Position numbers and translations under genes: made by a program
The notes under the pieces: generated by a model
Database searches by the model: none
The model's input: only the letters and a program-made list of their open reading frames with translations
What the model was told of the DNA's origin: nothing
Shown: in pieces, positions 14,942 through 25,000 of the stretch
Numbering within the stretch: position 1 is the stretch's first letter
Layout of the letters: each line of letters begins with the position of its first letter
Source: CAZCAC01 sp964496575
Lineage (GTDB): Bacteria > Planctomycetota > UBA1135 > GCA-002686595
Assembly (NCBI GenBank): GCA_964496575.1
Contig: CAZCAC010000032.1
Coordinates: forward strand, 1-64,000
Direction: 5' to 3'
DNA length: 64,000 nucleotides

Positions 14942-17800
14942 TCAGTCACCCAGGCCGAACACATCCCTGGCCCTGACGCGGACCCTGGTGAGAACGTCGG
15001 CATCCCCGACGGGGATTCTCCCGCTCGCGAACGCGGACTCGGCGAGCTCGAAGTACTCCCGGGACCGCTCGGCGTATTGCGGATCGTCGGCAGCCAGCTC
15101 GTGGTGAGCCATGGCCAGCAGGTAGTGATCGCGGGCATCCTCCGACCAGTGGTAGTCCCTCGCCGTGCTCGGCCAGCGCTCTCTCGCGGCGAGGGCCAGC
15201 TGTAGCTCGTCGATCGCGCTCTCCGGATTCCCGGCTGCCAGGTGGTGTGCACCGACGGCACTGAGACCGATGGCCGGCAGTCGTCCCTCGAACCGACCCC
15301 CATTGCTGGCTATGTAGGAGAGTCGATCGATGTGGTACGCCAACCCCTGGCCCCGGTGCTCGATCTCTCCACGCATCTCCGCGGTCAACGTGGTCAGCAG
15401 CAGGCTGGCGCGGCCCCGCTCGGCGGCGGCGAACCTGGTCGAGCTGTGGGTGTCGATCAGGAGGTCCACTCCCATCGAGTCCTGCCTCCGGCGCAGGTGC
15501 ACGCAGGCCATGATCACGTCGGCCGCCGCGAGACCCAGGAAGGGTGGGCTGTGCCAGGCGTCCGTGGCCAGCTCCGCGTACCGGAAGGCCTCGTCGAGCT
15601 CGCCCTGGCGCAGGCGGATCTCGGCCATGGCCAGGAGAGCACTGGAATCGTGGGTCACGAGCTCCAGGGCCTTCAGACAAGTGTTCCGCGCTTCGCCGAG
15701 TCGACCCATATCGGCCTCGACGGACGCCATGCACGTAAAGATGTTCTGTGCGTGCAGGGGATCCTGATCCTGGAGGCGTTCGAGGGCCATCTCGTTCCAC
15801 TCGAGGGCCGTCTGGAGCTCGCCTCGAAGCAGGCAGACCGATGCCAGGGTGTTCGGGATCACGTGATTCACCCGTTCCCCGGAGACCTCGAGCGCCCTCA
15901 AGAGGTACTTCTCGGCCCTGTCGGTGAGCTCGATGAACCCATGGTGTCGAGCGAGGAAGTAGTACGTTCGCCCGAGATAGGTCAGCGCCACTCGATGGTC
16001 GGGGCGCGCTTGCAGCACCTCCTCGTAATGGGTGATGGCCTCCTCGAAGTCCTCGATCTCTCCCCCGCGATGAAGACTCTCGACGATGGTCATGGCGAGG
16101 AGGAGGTGGGAGAGGTGGTGGTTGGGATTCAGCCTCAGCTCCCGCAGGGAAGAGGGGTCGAAATCCACCACGTTGGCCGGACCACCCGCGGATCGCGCGA
16201 TCAGTGCCTCGAGGGGAGCGAACTCCGTACGCACCGAGCGCTCGAAGGCCGTGATCGCTTGCCCCTCGAGCCGGCTCCGATCCTGGTCATCCGCCGCCGA
16301 TGTCGCTCGAGCCGACAGGACGAGCCCCAGCAGGTAGCTCGCCTCCCGCAAGAGGTGTGCCTCATCCCTGGCCTCGCACCTGGCGATGCAGCTGGTCAGC
16401 GCTTCGGCCGCGTTCCGCCAGTCCTCCTCGTCCACCTCGTTCAGGGCCTGGATCAGGTGCCCTCCCGGATCCTCGGGATCCAGGATCTGGATCCAGTGCG
16501 TCGCCCCACGACGCGTGGTGCCCCGGGTGAGCACCAGTGTTTCCCGGAGCGGCACGAACATCTGTTCAGCGGCCCTGGCGTTGGCCTCTCTCACCTCCGA
16601 GACGACGACGAGACCGACCGCGATCCCGGCGATCAGTAGCAGAACCGACGCGACAGCGACCACGGGCTTCCGGTGGCGACGCATCCAGACGGCAGATCTT
16701 CGCGTCCATCCCGGCGGTCGCGCTTCGATCGGCGCACCGGCCAGCAGCCTGCGCAGATCGTCGGCGAAGCTCTCCATGCTCGAGTACCGATGGTGGCGGT
16801 CCCTCTCCATCGCCTCGAGAGTCACCGTCTCCAGGTCGCGCGAGATCGACGGGCGAATCTGCCTGGGAGGCACCGCGTCCGATTCCAGGATCTGCTGGAA
16901 CACCTGGTGCGTCGTCTCCCCTTCGAAGGGGACCCGGCCCGTCACCGCTTCGTAGAGAGTCACCCCCAGGGAGTACACATCGGTCCGTTCGTCGAGTCGA
17001 GATCGGTCGCCGCGGATCTGTTCTGGAGAGGCGTAGTGAGGGGTTCCGCGAAACTCGCCGGTGATGGTCAGCGAGGAGCGCGCCTCGTCTCGGGCCACCC
17101 CGAAGTCCATCAACATGGCGCGGTCGGAGCTGTTGATGCGGATGTTGGACGGCTTGACGTCCCGGTGGATGATCCCCGACGCGTGCGCGTGCTCGAGCCC
17201 CTGAGCCACTTCCAGGATCCAGCGGAGGGCCTGCTCCGTCTCGAGTGGTTCGCCTCGACCGGCCGCCTCGGCGAGGAGCTCGTCCAGGCCGCGGCCGTCG
17301 ACCAGCTCCATGGCGAAGTAGCAGATCCCCTGGTCCTCGCCTCCGCCGTAGACGGTGACCACGCCCGGATGCCGCAAGCCGGCGACGACATCGACCTCTC
17401 GCCAGAAGCGAGCCTGGATCTCGGGAGAGCTCACCCGCTCGGGACGAATGACCTTCAGGGCTACGCGGCGACCCAGCGGCTCCTGGATCGCCTCGTAGAC
17501 GATGCCCATCCCGCCCTGGCCGATCCGGCGCACCAGCCGGTACTCGTTCAGCCGCTCGGCTGGAAGCCCCGGTTCGACGACGATCCCCTCGGGGCTCCCC
17601 GAGTCGGAGAGGAGCGACCAGGCGGGATCGGCGAGGAAATCGGTCGCGCGCCGGTCGGCGGCCAGCAGGCTCTCCAGCTCGGTCCTCAGCGCGGAGTCGT
17701 CACCGCAGCTTCGGTCGATGAACGCCGCTCGCTCGTCGGGGCTCAGGTCGAGGGCTTCGTGGAACAGGTCCTCCGCCTCTCGCTGCTGGTCAGCCGACAT
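14942..17800 (-). CDS. Ser/Thr protein kinase with TM segment and TPR region
   Basis: 952 residues. A short N-terminal helical region typical of planctomycete sigma-linked kinases (1-85) precedes a kinase domain of about 88-350: glycine loop GQGGMG (94-99), Lys116, catalytic loop HRDVKPSN (212-219), DFG (232-234) and SPE (258-260). A TM segment follows near 385-405, then about 540 residues with TPR-like helices (for example HYEEVLQARPDHRVALTYLG, LDEAFRYAELATDAW). All kinase residues look intact. Its start overlaps the 3' end of an ECF sigma gene by 11 bp, so sigma and kinase are probably one signalling unit. Confidence 0.92.
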   Translation of the reverse strand: MSADQQREAEDLFHEALDLSPDERAAFIDRSCGDDSALRTELESLLAADRRATDFLADPAWSLLSDSGSPEGIVVEPGLPAERLNEYRLVRRIGQGGMGIVYEAIQEPLGRRVALKVIRPERVSSPEIQARFWREVDVVAGLRHPGVVTVYGGGEDQGICYFAMELVDGRGLDELLAEAAGRGEPLETEQALRWILEVAQGLEHAHASGIIHRDVKPSNIRINSSDRAMLMDFGVARDEARSSLTITGEFRGTPHYASPEQIRGDRSRLDERTDVYSLGVTLYEAVTGRVPFEGETTHQVFQQILESDAVPPRQIRPSISRDLETVTLEAMERDRHHRYSSMESFADDLRRLLAGAPIEARPPGWTRRSAVWMRRHRKPVVAVASVLLLIAGIAVGLVVVSEVREANARAAEQMFVPLRETLVLTRGTTRRGATHWIQILDPEDPGGHLIQALNEVDEEDWRNAAEALTSCIARCEARDEAHLLREASYLLGLVLSARATSAADDQDRSRLEGQAITAFERSVRTEFAPLEALIARSAGGPANVVDFDPSSLRELRLNPNHHLSHLLLAMTIVESLHRGGEIEDFEEAITHYEEVLQARPDHRVALTYLGRTYYFLARHHGFIELTDRAEKYLLRALEVSGERVNHVIPNTLASVCLLRGELQTALEWNEMALERLQDQDPLHAQNIFTCMASVEADMGRLGEARNTCLKALELVTHDSSALLAMAEIRLRQGELDEAFRYAELATDAWHSPPFLGLAAADVIMACVHLRRRQDSMGVDLLIDTHSSTRFAAAERGRASLLLTTLTAEMRGEIEHRGQGLAYHIDRLSYIASNGGRFEGRLPAIGLSAVGAHHLAAGNPESAIDELQLALAARERWPSTARDYHWSEDARDHYLLAMAHHELAADDPQYAERSREYFELAESAFASGRIPVGDADVLTRVRVRARDVFGLGD

Positions 17801-18401
17801 GTCGTTCTCCGGTCAGGCCATCGATCTCCCGGCGCAGCCAGGCCTTGGCGAACCTCCAGTCACGCTTGGCCGTGAAGACCGATATCTCCAGGATTCCGGC
17901 GATCTGCTCCAGGGTCAGCCCGACGAAGAAGTGGAGCTCGACGACGGAGCACTTTCGCTCGTGCCGCGGATCCTCGGACAGCCTCTGCATCGCCCGCTCC
18001 AGGGCCTCGACATCCACCTGGTCCTCCGCCTCGTCGACGGAGTGCGGGTCCGCTTCCTTCTGTTCGTCCAGCGGCCTGCCTACCAGGTTTCCCCCTCTCT
18101 TCAGCGCGCGATTCCGGCGCACCTCGTCGACGAGGATGCGACGCATCGCCCCGGCCGCGATCTTGAAGAAGTGGGCCTGGTTCTCCCAGCGCAGTTTCTC
18201 GTCCTCGACCAGGCGCATGTAGGCCTCGTGAACCAGCGCCGTGGTTTGCAGGACGTGCCCCGGACGCTCCCTGCGCATGGCGGCGTGAGCCAGGCGGTGC
18301 AGCTCACTGTAGAGGACCGAGTAGAGCTGTTTCTGCGCAGCTTCATCGCCACTGACCGCCGCTTCGAAGAGCGTGCTGAGAGCTTGGGACGAGCCGGACA
18401 T
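17790..18401 (-). CDS. ECF sigma factor, co-encoded with the kinase
   Basis: 203 residues if it starts at the ATG at 18401; a start at 18455 would add 18 residues. Sequence features match the ECF group found beside Ser/Thr kinases: LYSELHRLAHAAMRRER, ALVHEAYMRLVEDE, HFFKIAAGAMRRILVD and a region 4 with ELHFFVGLTLEQIAGILE and FTAKRDWRFAKAWLRRE. The gene ends inside the start of the downstream kinase gene, which supports joint regulation. Confidence 0.9.
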   Translation of the reverse strand: MSGSSQALSTLFEAAVSGDEAAQKQLYSVLYSELHRLAHAAMRRERPGHVLQTTALVHEAYMRLVEDEKLRWENQAHFFKIAAGAMRRILVDEVRRNRALKRGGNLVGRPLDEQKEADPHSVDEAEDQVDVEALERAMQRLSEDPRHERKCSVVELHFFVGLTLEQIAGILEISVFTAKRDWRFAKAWLRREIDGLTGERHVG

Positions 18402-18553
18402 GGGACGAACCAGGACGAGTATAAGCGATCCCCGGAGTTGCACCAGGATTCGCACGATCCCCCGGAACGAGACCTCGAGAAGGGCTGGTGAATCCCGACC
18501 ATTCAGGCCGGAATACCACCGGTTCCCAGTTCCCTCCGCAACCGTGCTCGGGA

Positions 18554-19438
18554 TCAGCGCGGCTTCAGCGCGAAGATGTGAACCGTGTCCGTCTTCAGGG
18601 ACGGAACGTAGATCGAGAGATCGTCCCGGTTCAAGCCCAGGTCCGCCGGGGTCGTCATTCGCGCCAGGACTTCCACCGTCTTCCTGTCGGAGGAGACGGA
18701 ACAGATCGTGCCGGCCTCGAAGTCGGTGACCAGGAAGGTCCCGTCATCGAGGACTTCGATGCCGTCCAGGTTGGTGAAGTGCTCCGCCAGTCCGAAGGGC
18801 CTCGGAGGCGCCTGGCCCGAGAGATCGACCTCGTAGATCTCGTGCAGGCCCCAGCTGACGGCGTACATCTTGCCGCCGAAGAAGGTGATCCCGTTGACCG
18901 TTTCGAGGGTCGTCACCGACTCGGTCTTTCCGTCCATGCCGATCCGGTGGATCTTCCCCGTGCCGGTGTCGGAGACGTAGACGTGAGTCCCGTCGGAGGC
19001 CATGTCATTGAGCTTCAGGGCCCCGGGGGGAGTGGTGACCCGGAAGTCGGTGCCGTCCTCGAGCCGCACGCTGATGACGCGCGTGTTGTCGGTCGCCCAG
19101 AGGCGGCCGCCGCAGGTGCACATCCCCTTGGGGGCGTTGAGGATCTGTCCGGAAGTGCTCTCCAGCCACTTCTCCTGTCGAACGAAGCCGTCGGGTTCCA
19201 GGAGCGAGAGATACCCGATCCCGTCGTCGCTCCAGTAGGGATTGTCTCCCTCCGCGGGAACGACGTTGGAGACGAAGACCATCCCGGAACCGGCCTCGAA
19301 GAGACAGCACTCCGGGGCCGACAGCTCCTCGACGACCGTCGGCTCATCCACCATCCAGCCGCCGTTCGAGGATGACGAGCTACATCCCGCACCGAGCAAC
19401 AGAGCCACGACCGAGCCCGCAGTGATCGACCTGTTCAT
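18554..19438 (-). CDS. Lipoprotein with NHL/SMP-30-like beta-propeller
   Basis: 294 residues from the ATG at 19438, preceded by an AGGAG Shine-Dalgarno; the longer upstream frame lacks one. A lipoprotein signal (ALLLGAGC) and a Ser linker are followed by repeated propeller phrases such as NDMASDGTHVYVSDTGTG, VNGITFFGGKMYAVSW, NLDGIEVLDDGTFLVTDF and DLGLNRDDLSIYVPSL. This is the pattern of SMP-30/gluconolactonase-like or NHL propellers. A CC and a CTCGG cysteine cluster may form disulfides. Ligand or enzyme activity cannot be told. An 11-bp palindrome (GATAC-G-GTATC) lies 47-57 bases upstream of the start. Confidence 0.75.
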   Translation of the reverse strand: MNRSITAGSVVALLLGAGCSSSSSNGGWMVDEPTVVEELSAPECCLFEAGSGMVFVSNVVPAEGDNPYWSDDGIGYLSLLEPDGFVRQEKWLESTSGQILNAPKGMCTCGGRLWATDNTRVISVRLEDGTDFRVTTPPGALKLNDMASDGTHVYVSDTGTGKIHRIGMDGKTESVTTLETVNGITFFGGKMYAVSWGLHEIYEVDLSGQAPPRPFGLAEHFTNLDGIEVLDDGTFLVTDFEAGTICSVSSDRKTVEVLARMTTPADLGLNRDDLSIYVPSLKTDTVHIFALKPR

Positions 19439-19545
19439 CGCTGTTCTCCTCTCGCACTTCCCGTGATCGTCCTTCGTCACCGGCGATACGGTATCACGTG
19501 AACCTCCCATCACACCCCGAGCTTCCGGCAACCGCCCGTCCCCGG

Positions 19546-20475
19546 TCAGGCCTGAAGCGCTGTGATCCTCGCGATCGCCTCCTCGGTCCGCCCCGTGCCC
19601 ATGCCACTCCAGACAAAGACGAGCTGGTGATCTTGCGCTTCCTCGTCCGTGCGCTCGGCGCGGAACCTGCCGCCCGAGTAGTCGACGCTGTGCGTGCCGG
19701 CCGGCGTGGGAACGAGGCCCTTGACGCGATACAGCTCGTCCCCGACGGCGAGGACCTCCGCCTCGAACCGCTCGAGAACGATCGGTCGAGCGAGGCTCAC
19801 CACCGTCCTCTCGAAGCGAGGATCCCGGCAAGGAGCGAGCTCGCCGGAGAGGTCCAGGGCCCCGGACACCCGTGGCGTCGCCAGTACGAGCTCCAGGGGT
19901 ACGTTGGCGTCGGTGCAGCGTAGGATCGTGGCCCGCCGGTTCAGCTCACCGACGCGCATCTCGGTCGCCCGCAGCTCCTTCTCGTCGTGCAGGTCGTCCT
20001 TGTTGATCAGGACGAGGTCGGCGCACTCGACCTGGCGTACGATGTTCGGCAGCGTCGCGCAGAGTTTCGAGAACGTACTCGGATCGACGATCGTCACCAA
20101 CTGTGCGAATGCGAGCCGCCGATCGAGGCCGCCCTCGGAGAGGAGCTGCCCCATCGCGCTCGGGTCGGCCATGCCGCTCGCTTCGATGACGATCCCGCTC
20201 ACCGGCTCCGTCCCGGAGAGGGCTGCGACCCGTCCCAGGTGATCGACGAAGCGGCCGGCGAGGCAGCGGCAGAAGATGCTCCCACCCGGAATGGCCACGG
20301 CCTCGCCGCCCTCCGCCTCGATCGATCCGGCGTCGACATCGACATCCGAGAACTCGTTGACGAGGAAGACCATCCGCCGGTCGCGGCAGCCGGCGACGAT
20401 CCGGCGCAGCAGCGTGGTCTTGCCGCTGCCGAGGAATCCGGTCACCAGCCAGACGGGAAGCCGCGGCTCGCTCAT
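19546..20475 (-). CDS. G3E GTPase, CobW/YeiR/ZNG-like metallochaperone
   Basis: 309 residues. Walker A GFLGSGKT (13-20), a metal-binding CxC (Cys69-Arg-Cys71 in GGSIFCRCL, where the family usually has CxCC), VIEASGMADP switch region, VTIVDPSTF and the guanine-specificity NKDD (about 158-161). Proteins of this family load Zn, Co or other metals, or assist corrinoid enzymes, using GTP. The C-terminal CobW_C-like domain (RVKGLV, the usual phrase) is present. It overlaps the UroD/thioredoxin gene by 4 bp (ATGA), so its client is probably that enzyme. Confidence 0.9.
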   Translation of the reverse strand: MSEPRLPVWLVTGFLGSGKTTLLRRIVAGCRDRRMVFLVNEFSDVDVDAGSIEAEGGEAVAIPGGSIFCRCLAGRFVDHLGRVAALSGTEPVSGIVIEASGMADPSAMGQLLSEGGLDRRLAFAQLVTIVDPSTFSKLCATLPNIVRQVECADLVLINKDDLHDEKELRATEMRVGELNRRATILRCTDANVPLELVLATPRVSGALDLSGELAPCRDPRFERTVVSLARPIVLERFEAEVLAVGDELYRVKGLVPTPAGTHSVDYSGGRFRAERTDEEAQDHQLVFVWSGMGTGRTEEAIARITALQA

Positions 20476-21869
20476 CGGTTCCGTCCCGAGCCCCGCGCTT
20501 CCCGCTTGTCGGCGATCGCGGCTTCGAACCGGGCGATCAGAGTCGGCTGATCGGGGATCAACGACGTGAAGACCGACTCGCCGTCGATGCAGATCGTCGG
20601 GATGTTCTTCACGCCCAACCGACTCATCGCGGCGATCCCCTCACGCGTGGTGATCCGGTGCTCCTTGACGACCACCGGCGAACCCAGCGCCTCCACCGCG
20701 CGCCGCACCGCGTCCATCATGTACTGGCACGGAGCGCACGAAGCGGAGTCCAGGGTGACGACGTCGACGATCACGTCGGGCTTGGCGAGGTAGTCGTCGG
20801 GCAAGTCCGCGCTGGTGGAGCTTACCGCCTCTCCGGCGATGATGGTGCGCTTGGCCACCTCGCGCCGGTAGCGGTCGTGCACCATCTCCGCGACGGCGGC
20901 CAGGTTCTCCGGCGGTACGCGGAAGGGCAGATCGCAGCCGGGCGCCAGGACAAAGCCGCACCCGCCGGCGATGTCGATGCAACGAATGGCGTCGAGCCGG
21001 CAGTCGTCCTCGGTGCCGAAGAGCAGCACGGTGGTCAGCTTCAGGTTGCCGCCGAAGCTCTTGCCGGTGCTGCGCGAGATGTCGCGCAGGCGCTCCAGCG
21101 GAATGTTCTCGTCGATCGAGACGTTGTCGGCGTGCGTCCGCGCCATCGCCTCCAGGTTGCGCGTGGCGTCACCGCAGACGAAGAGCGACGACAGGCCGCC
21201 CTGCTCGCGAATGTGGTCGAAGATCTGATCGAGGTAGGGGGTGGCGAACTCGTGGAAGTGCTCCGGGGAGATCTGGCTGGTCATCGGGTCCACCACGGCC
21301 ACCACGTCCGCGCCGGCGTCGAGGTACGCCGAGGCGGCCTTCTTGCCGACCACCGCGCAGAAGCCGATCACCGCCTGCACGTAGTCGGGTGAGTCGAACA
21401 TCTTCAGGAAGATGCTGTTGCCCAGGAGGTGCAGCGCCAGGGTGAACGGCCCGCAGATCAAACCGTAGAGACCGACGTCGTCACCGGTCTTCCGCTTCAC
21501 CCGGCGCAGTGCCTCCAGGACGATGCCGAAGCGCCCCGAGTCGACGTCGAACGATGGCAGGTCCGCCAGGCCGACGCCCTGCTCCAGCGGATGAGTGGCC
21601 ACCGCGGGCGGCGCCTCGTCGGCCCAGCTGAGCTCGCAACCCAGCGCCTCGGCCTCGATCTGCAGATCGAACACCACCGGCAATCCGTCGGGCCGATACT
21701 CCTCGATCGCGCGTTCCAGTCCCTCCACGATGAGATCCGCCGACGACAGGTACTCCGCCGCCGACACGGAGAGCAGCGTCCCGCCGTGCACACCGACGAA
21801 CGGGACCCAGGCCGGGCGAGGCGTGACTTCGTTGCGCAGGGCTCGGAGCAAGAGCTCCCGCCCCTTCAT
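20472..21869 (-). CDS. UroD/MtaA-family methyltransferase-like protein fused to a thioredoxin-like domain
   Basis: 465 residues from the ATG at 21869, the start that fits the family (MKGRELLLRALRNE). A TTG at 21908 with a much better Shine-Dalgarno (AGCAGGAGCAGGACC) would add 13 residues. Residues 1-340 form the UroD-like barrel of the methylcobamide:CoM methyltransferase branch. The zinc-site Cys pair is seen as FVCGD (Cys232) and APGCDLP (Cys312), but the usual His two residues before the first Cys is Phe230. Residues about 364-460 are thioredoxin-like, with CAPC (378-381) and a cis-Pro NIPTICIDG. The G3E GTPase gene overlaps downstream. No corrinoid protein gene is nearby. Confidence 0.85.
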   Translation of the reverse strand: MKGRELLLRALRNEVTPRPAWVPFVGVHGGTLLSVSAAEYLSSADLIVEGLERAIEEYRPDGLPVVFDLQIEAEALGCELSWADEAPPAVATHPLEQGVGLADLPSFDVDSGRFGIVLEALRRVKRKTGDDVGLYGLICGPFTLALHLLGNSIFLKMFDSPDYVQAVIGFCAVVGKKAASAYLDAGADVVAVVDPMTSQISPEHFHEFATPYLDQIFDHIREQGGLSSLFVCGDATRNLEAMARTHADNVSIDENIPLERLRDISRSTGKSFGGNLKLTTVLLFGTEDDCRLDAIRCIDIAGGCGFVLAPGCDLPFRVPPENLAAVAEMVHDRYRREVAKRTIIAGEAVSSTSADLPDDYLAKPDVIVDVVTLDSASCAPCQYMMDAVRRAVEALGSPVVVKEHRITTREGIAAMSRLGVKNIPTICIDGESVFTSLIPDQPTLIARFEAAIADKREARGSGRNR

Positions 21870-22061
21870 CGACTGGCCGACGTCCGCGGGTGTTTCGTGA
21901 TCGTCCAAGGTCCTGCTCCTGCTCGAGAGGGGAGCAGTATAGGTGCCCGGGCGATTCGCCGAGGGGTGCGGCTCGAGATCTGCCTCTCGGGCCGACTCCG
22001 ATGCGGTCACCCGACTTCGAACGACCCCGAGGAGCCAGCGGCGCGCCACGGTGCGCAGAGC

Positions 22062-25000
22062 TCAGTCGATGGAGAGCTCCTGTGATTCCCCCGGCGCGAT
22101 CTCGAGCTCGTACACGCTGGGCCACCCGGGCGGATCATCGGGATCGTCGCCTTCCCCGCGCGCGTGCAACGTGCAGCGACCCGCGGGCACACGATCGAGG
22201 TGGAAGGTCCCGGACGGGTCCGGCTCGAGGGGAACAACGGCGAAGACCGAGGGCTCGAGGTGCGAGACCAGGCAGAGGGGCCTGCCCGCGTTCGCCGCTC
22301 CCACGCGGCCCGTCAGGCTCGCGGTCTCGAAGGTCAGGTCGCTGACGTTGTCCCCCCGCTCGAGGGAGAGGTGGCTCACGAGGATCAGATCATTGGACGA
22401 GCTCCCCGCCGAGTAGACGACGAGCCAGTACTCGCCGACCGTCCGGTCGTCCCCGAAGTCGAAGCCGCCGTCTGCGTCGAGGTCACGCACCTCCTTGCCG
22501 AATCGGCGGGTGAACCACGGAACGTCGGCCGGACTGAGGCAGGCCGAGAACGACGCGGCCGGCTCACCGTCGAGGAGCACGGATCCGCGCAGACCCGCAC
22601 ACTCGTGGCCGGTCAGGTCGAGGTCGAGCCGGGTGACCCGTCCCTCGAAGACCTCGCAGTCGAAGGGGAAGACGAAGTCCTCCTCGTACTCCCGCCGCTC
22701 GATGGCGCTCACCCGAAGCCGCGGGCTGCCCGACGAAGGGCTCGGAGTGGCGCGCACCATCCAGGATCCCGGAGTCAGGCCGTCGTGGCGGAACCAGCCT
22801 TCGGCATCGGTGCGCGCCTCGTGCACGCGCATGTCGCCGCGGCAGAAGCGCACGACGACTCCGGCCGGGCTCACTCCCGCGGGTGTGCGGACGAGACCCT
22901 CGATCGCGCCCCCCGCGGTCAGGACGAGGTCGATCTCTTCCTCGCGCCGTCGATCGAGCTCCAGCGGGCCGTGCTCCGTCGCCGCCCAGCCCTCGGCCTC
23001 GGCGAAGAGCACGTAGGAGCCGGACCTCTCGATGTGCATGACGAAGGCACCGTCGCTTCCGGTCATGACCCCGACGAGGCCCTGGCCGTCGAGCCGCGCG
23101 GGAAAACCCTGGAGCCAGTCGACGGCGCGGGGATTCCGCCTGCGGATCAGCTGTACGCGCCCGTTCGCGACCGGCTCTCCCCCCGCTCGCAGATGCCCGC
23201 GCAAGGCCGCCAGGCGCTCCAGGGTGCACGCGAGCTCGCGCTCGGGGCCGGGTGTGATGGGACCGACGTCGTGACGTGCGTAACCCGCGGCGCGGACCGA
23301 TACCAGGTAGGGCCGATCGGGAGTGGGCACCTCGGCCAGACCGTCGGGCTCGCCGAACTCGCCGTAGAAGGTGGGGAAGATCTCGCCCGCCGGAGCGATG
23401 CGCACCGCGAACGCGGAGACCGGCTCACCCTCCTCGTCGACGACGACGAGCCGCAATGGGCTCGGTGCACGCAGCGCCAGGACGATCCCGTCCGTGCCAC
23501 CGACCACCTTGTCGGTGGTGGTGACGCAGCCGAGCTCGTCGGTGGGATCCGAGGCGCGGACGTACCACTCCTTCCTCGCAGGAACCGTGAGGAGAAAACG
23601 CCCGTCGGCCCCGGAGTGGCCGAACTCGGCGAAGTCGAGCTCCTCCTCGTCGGGTCCCGCGCAGGCGAGCAGCGCGCCTTCGAAAGGTGTCCCGTCGGGG
23701 CGGAGGACGATGCCTCCCAGTCGATTCTCGAGCGGCAATTCGCGCAGGACGAGTTGCAGCCACGGTTGTTCGCTCGTCGGATCGATCGAGAGCTCCTCCG
23801 AGTGCGACCAGACCCGACCAGGAGCCCCGGTCCAGACGCGCCAGCGGCCTTCCGGCAGCGAGGTCAGGGCGAACTCTCCACGCGCGTCGGTGCGGGTCTC
23901 CTCGGCCCACGAGTGGTGATCGGGTCCCCAGAGAGTCATCGCCTCGCGCGCGCGAACGTTCGACCGGGGCACCACCGCGCACACCGATGCTCCCGATACC
24001 GGTCGACCGCTCTCGTCGATGACGACGCCGGCGACGGCGCCGACGGGAACCAGGCGCAGGGTGCCGAGCTCACGCACCGGCGACCCGTCGAAGGGCTCGA
24101 AGATCTCGCGAGTGGTGTGACCCGGCGCCGTGGCGGTGAAGCCCAGCCACGGCGACGCCTCGTTCGCGGCGATCGCCGCGGCGTTCGACAGGCTCGCGGC
24201 GACGGCCTCGAGGATCCGCTGCTGCGCGGTCTCGACGAGCTCCAGCTCGACCCGGCCGTCGCGGTCGGCCTGCACGGGCTCGAGGGCGTCGCCGAAGGCG
24301 GCGAAGCGCGCGCCGGGGAGCGGCTGGTCATCGGCCCCGAGGATGCGCGCGCGGACGGTGACCGTCGGGTACACGGCTGCCGAGGTCGCCGGTTCTTCCG
24401 CCGCGACCGCCGCACGACCGGTCTCCGTCGACTCCTCGCGAGTGCTCGAACCCCCGACCGGCGGGGGGGCATGCGGACCGGCCGATGACGAGGGGAGGCC
24501 CGCCAGCTCCTCCATCGGTTCCGGCGGCGTCGACTCGGTGAAGCTCGTCCGGAAGGCGACGAGTCCGAGGGCGACGAGGACCAGGGCGGTGATGATCTTG
24601 GCTTGCGTGCTCATGAGCAGTGCTCCCGAGAGGACCGAAGTCGTGCCGACCGTCATCCCGGGGGATCGCGTCAGCGGAAGGAGAGCCATGAGCCAGGCGG
24701 AGCGGTCGCCGTCGTGGTCGTCGTCGAGGCGCCCGCGGAGCTGCTCGAGCCCGCGGGAGAGTCGCTTCCGGACCGCGGCGGGCGAGACCCCCTGACGCTC
24801 CGCGATCTCGCGCGCGTTCAGGCCGTCGAGGTAGCGGTGGAGGATCGTCGAGCGGTACGGTTCATCGAGCTTCATCACCAGCTCGCTCATCCGCTGCTGC
24901 ATCGCGCCGCGCCCGATGACGTCCCGCACCTCGTCGCGCGCATCGGCGGCGAGCTGCTCCCGATGTGCCCGGCGCCGCTCGCCGCGCACCAGCTGACGCG

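Noticed and set aside
19485..19495. 11-bp palindrome GATAC-G-GTATC
   Set aside because: Considered as a Zur-like box for the G3E GTPase, but it lies downstream of that gene and only 47-57 bases upstream of the NHL lipoprotein; short and unsupported.
22164..24488. 774-residue plus-strand open frame
   Set aside because: Lies entirely opposite the sigma-factor fusion; no fold-like patterns, many Arg/Gly/Val runs.
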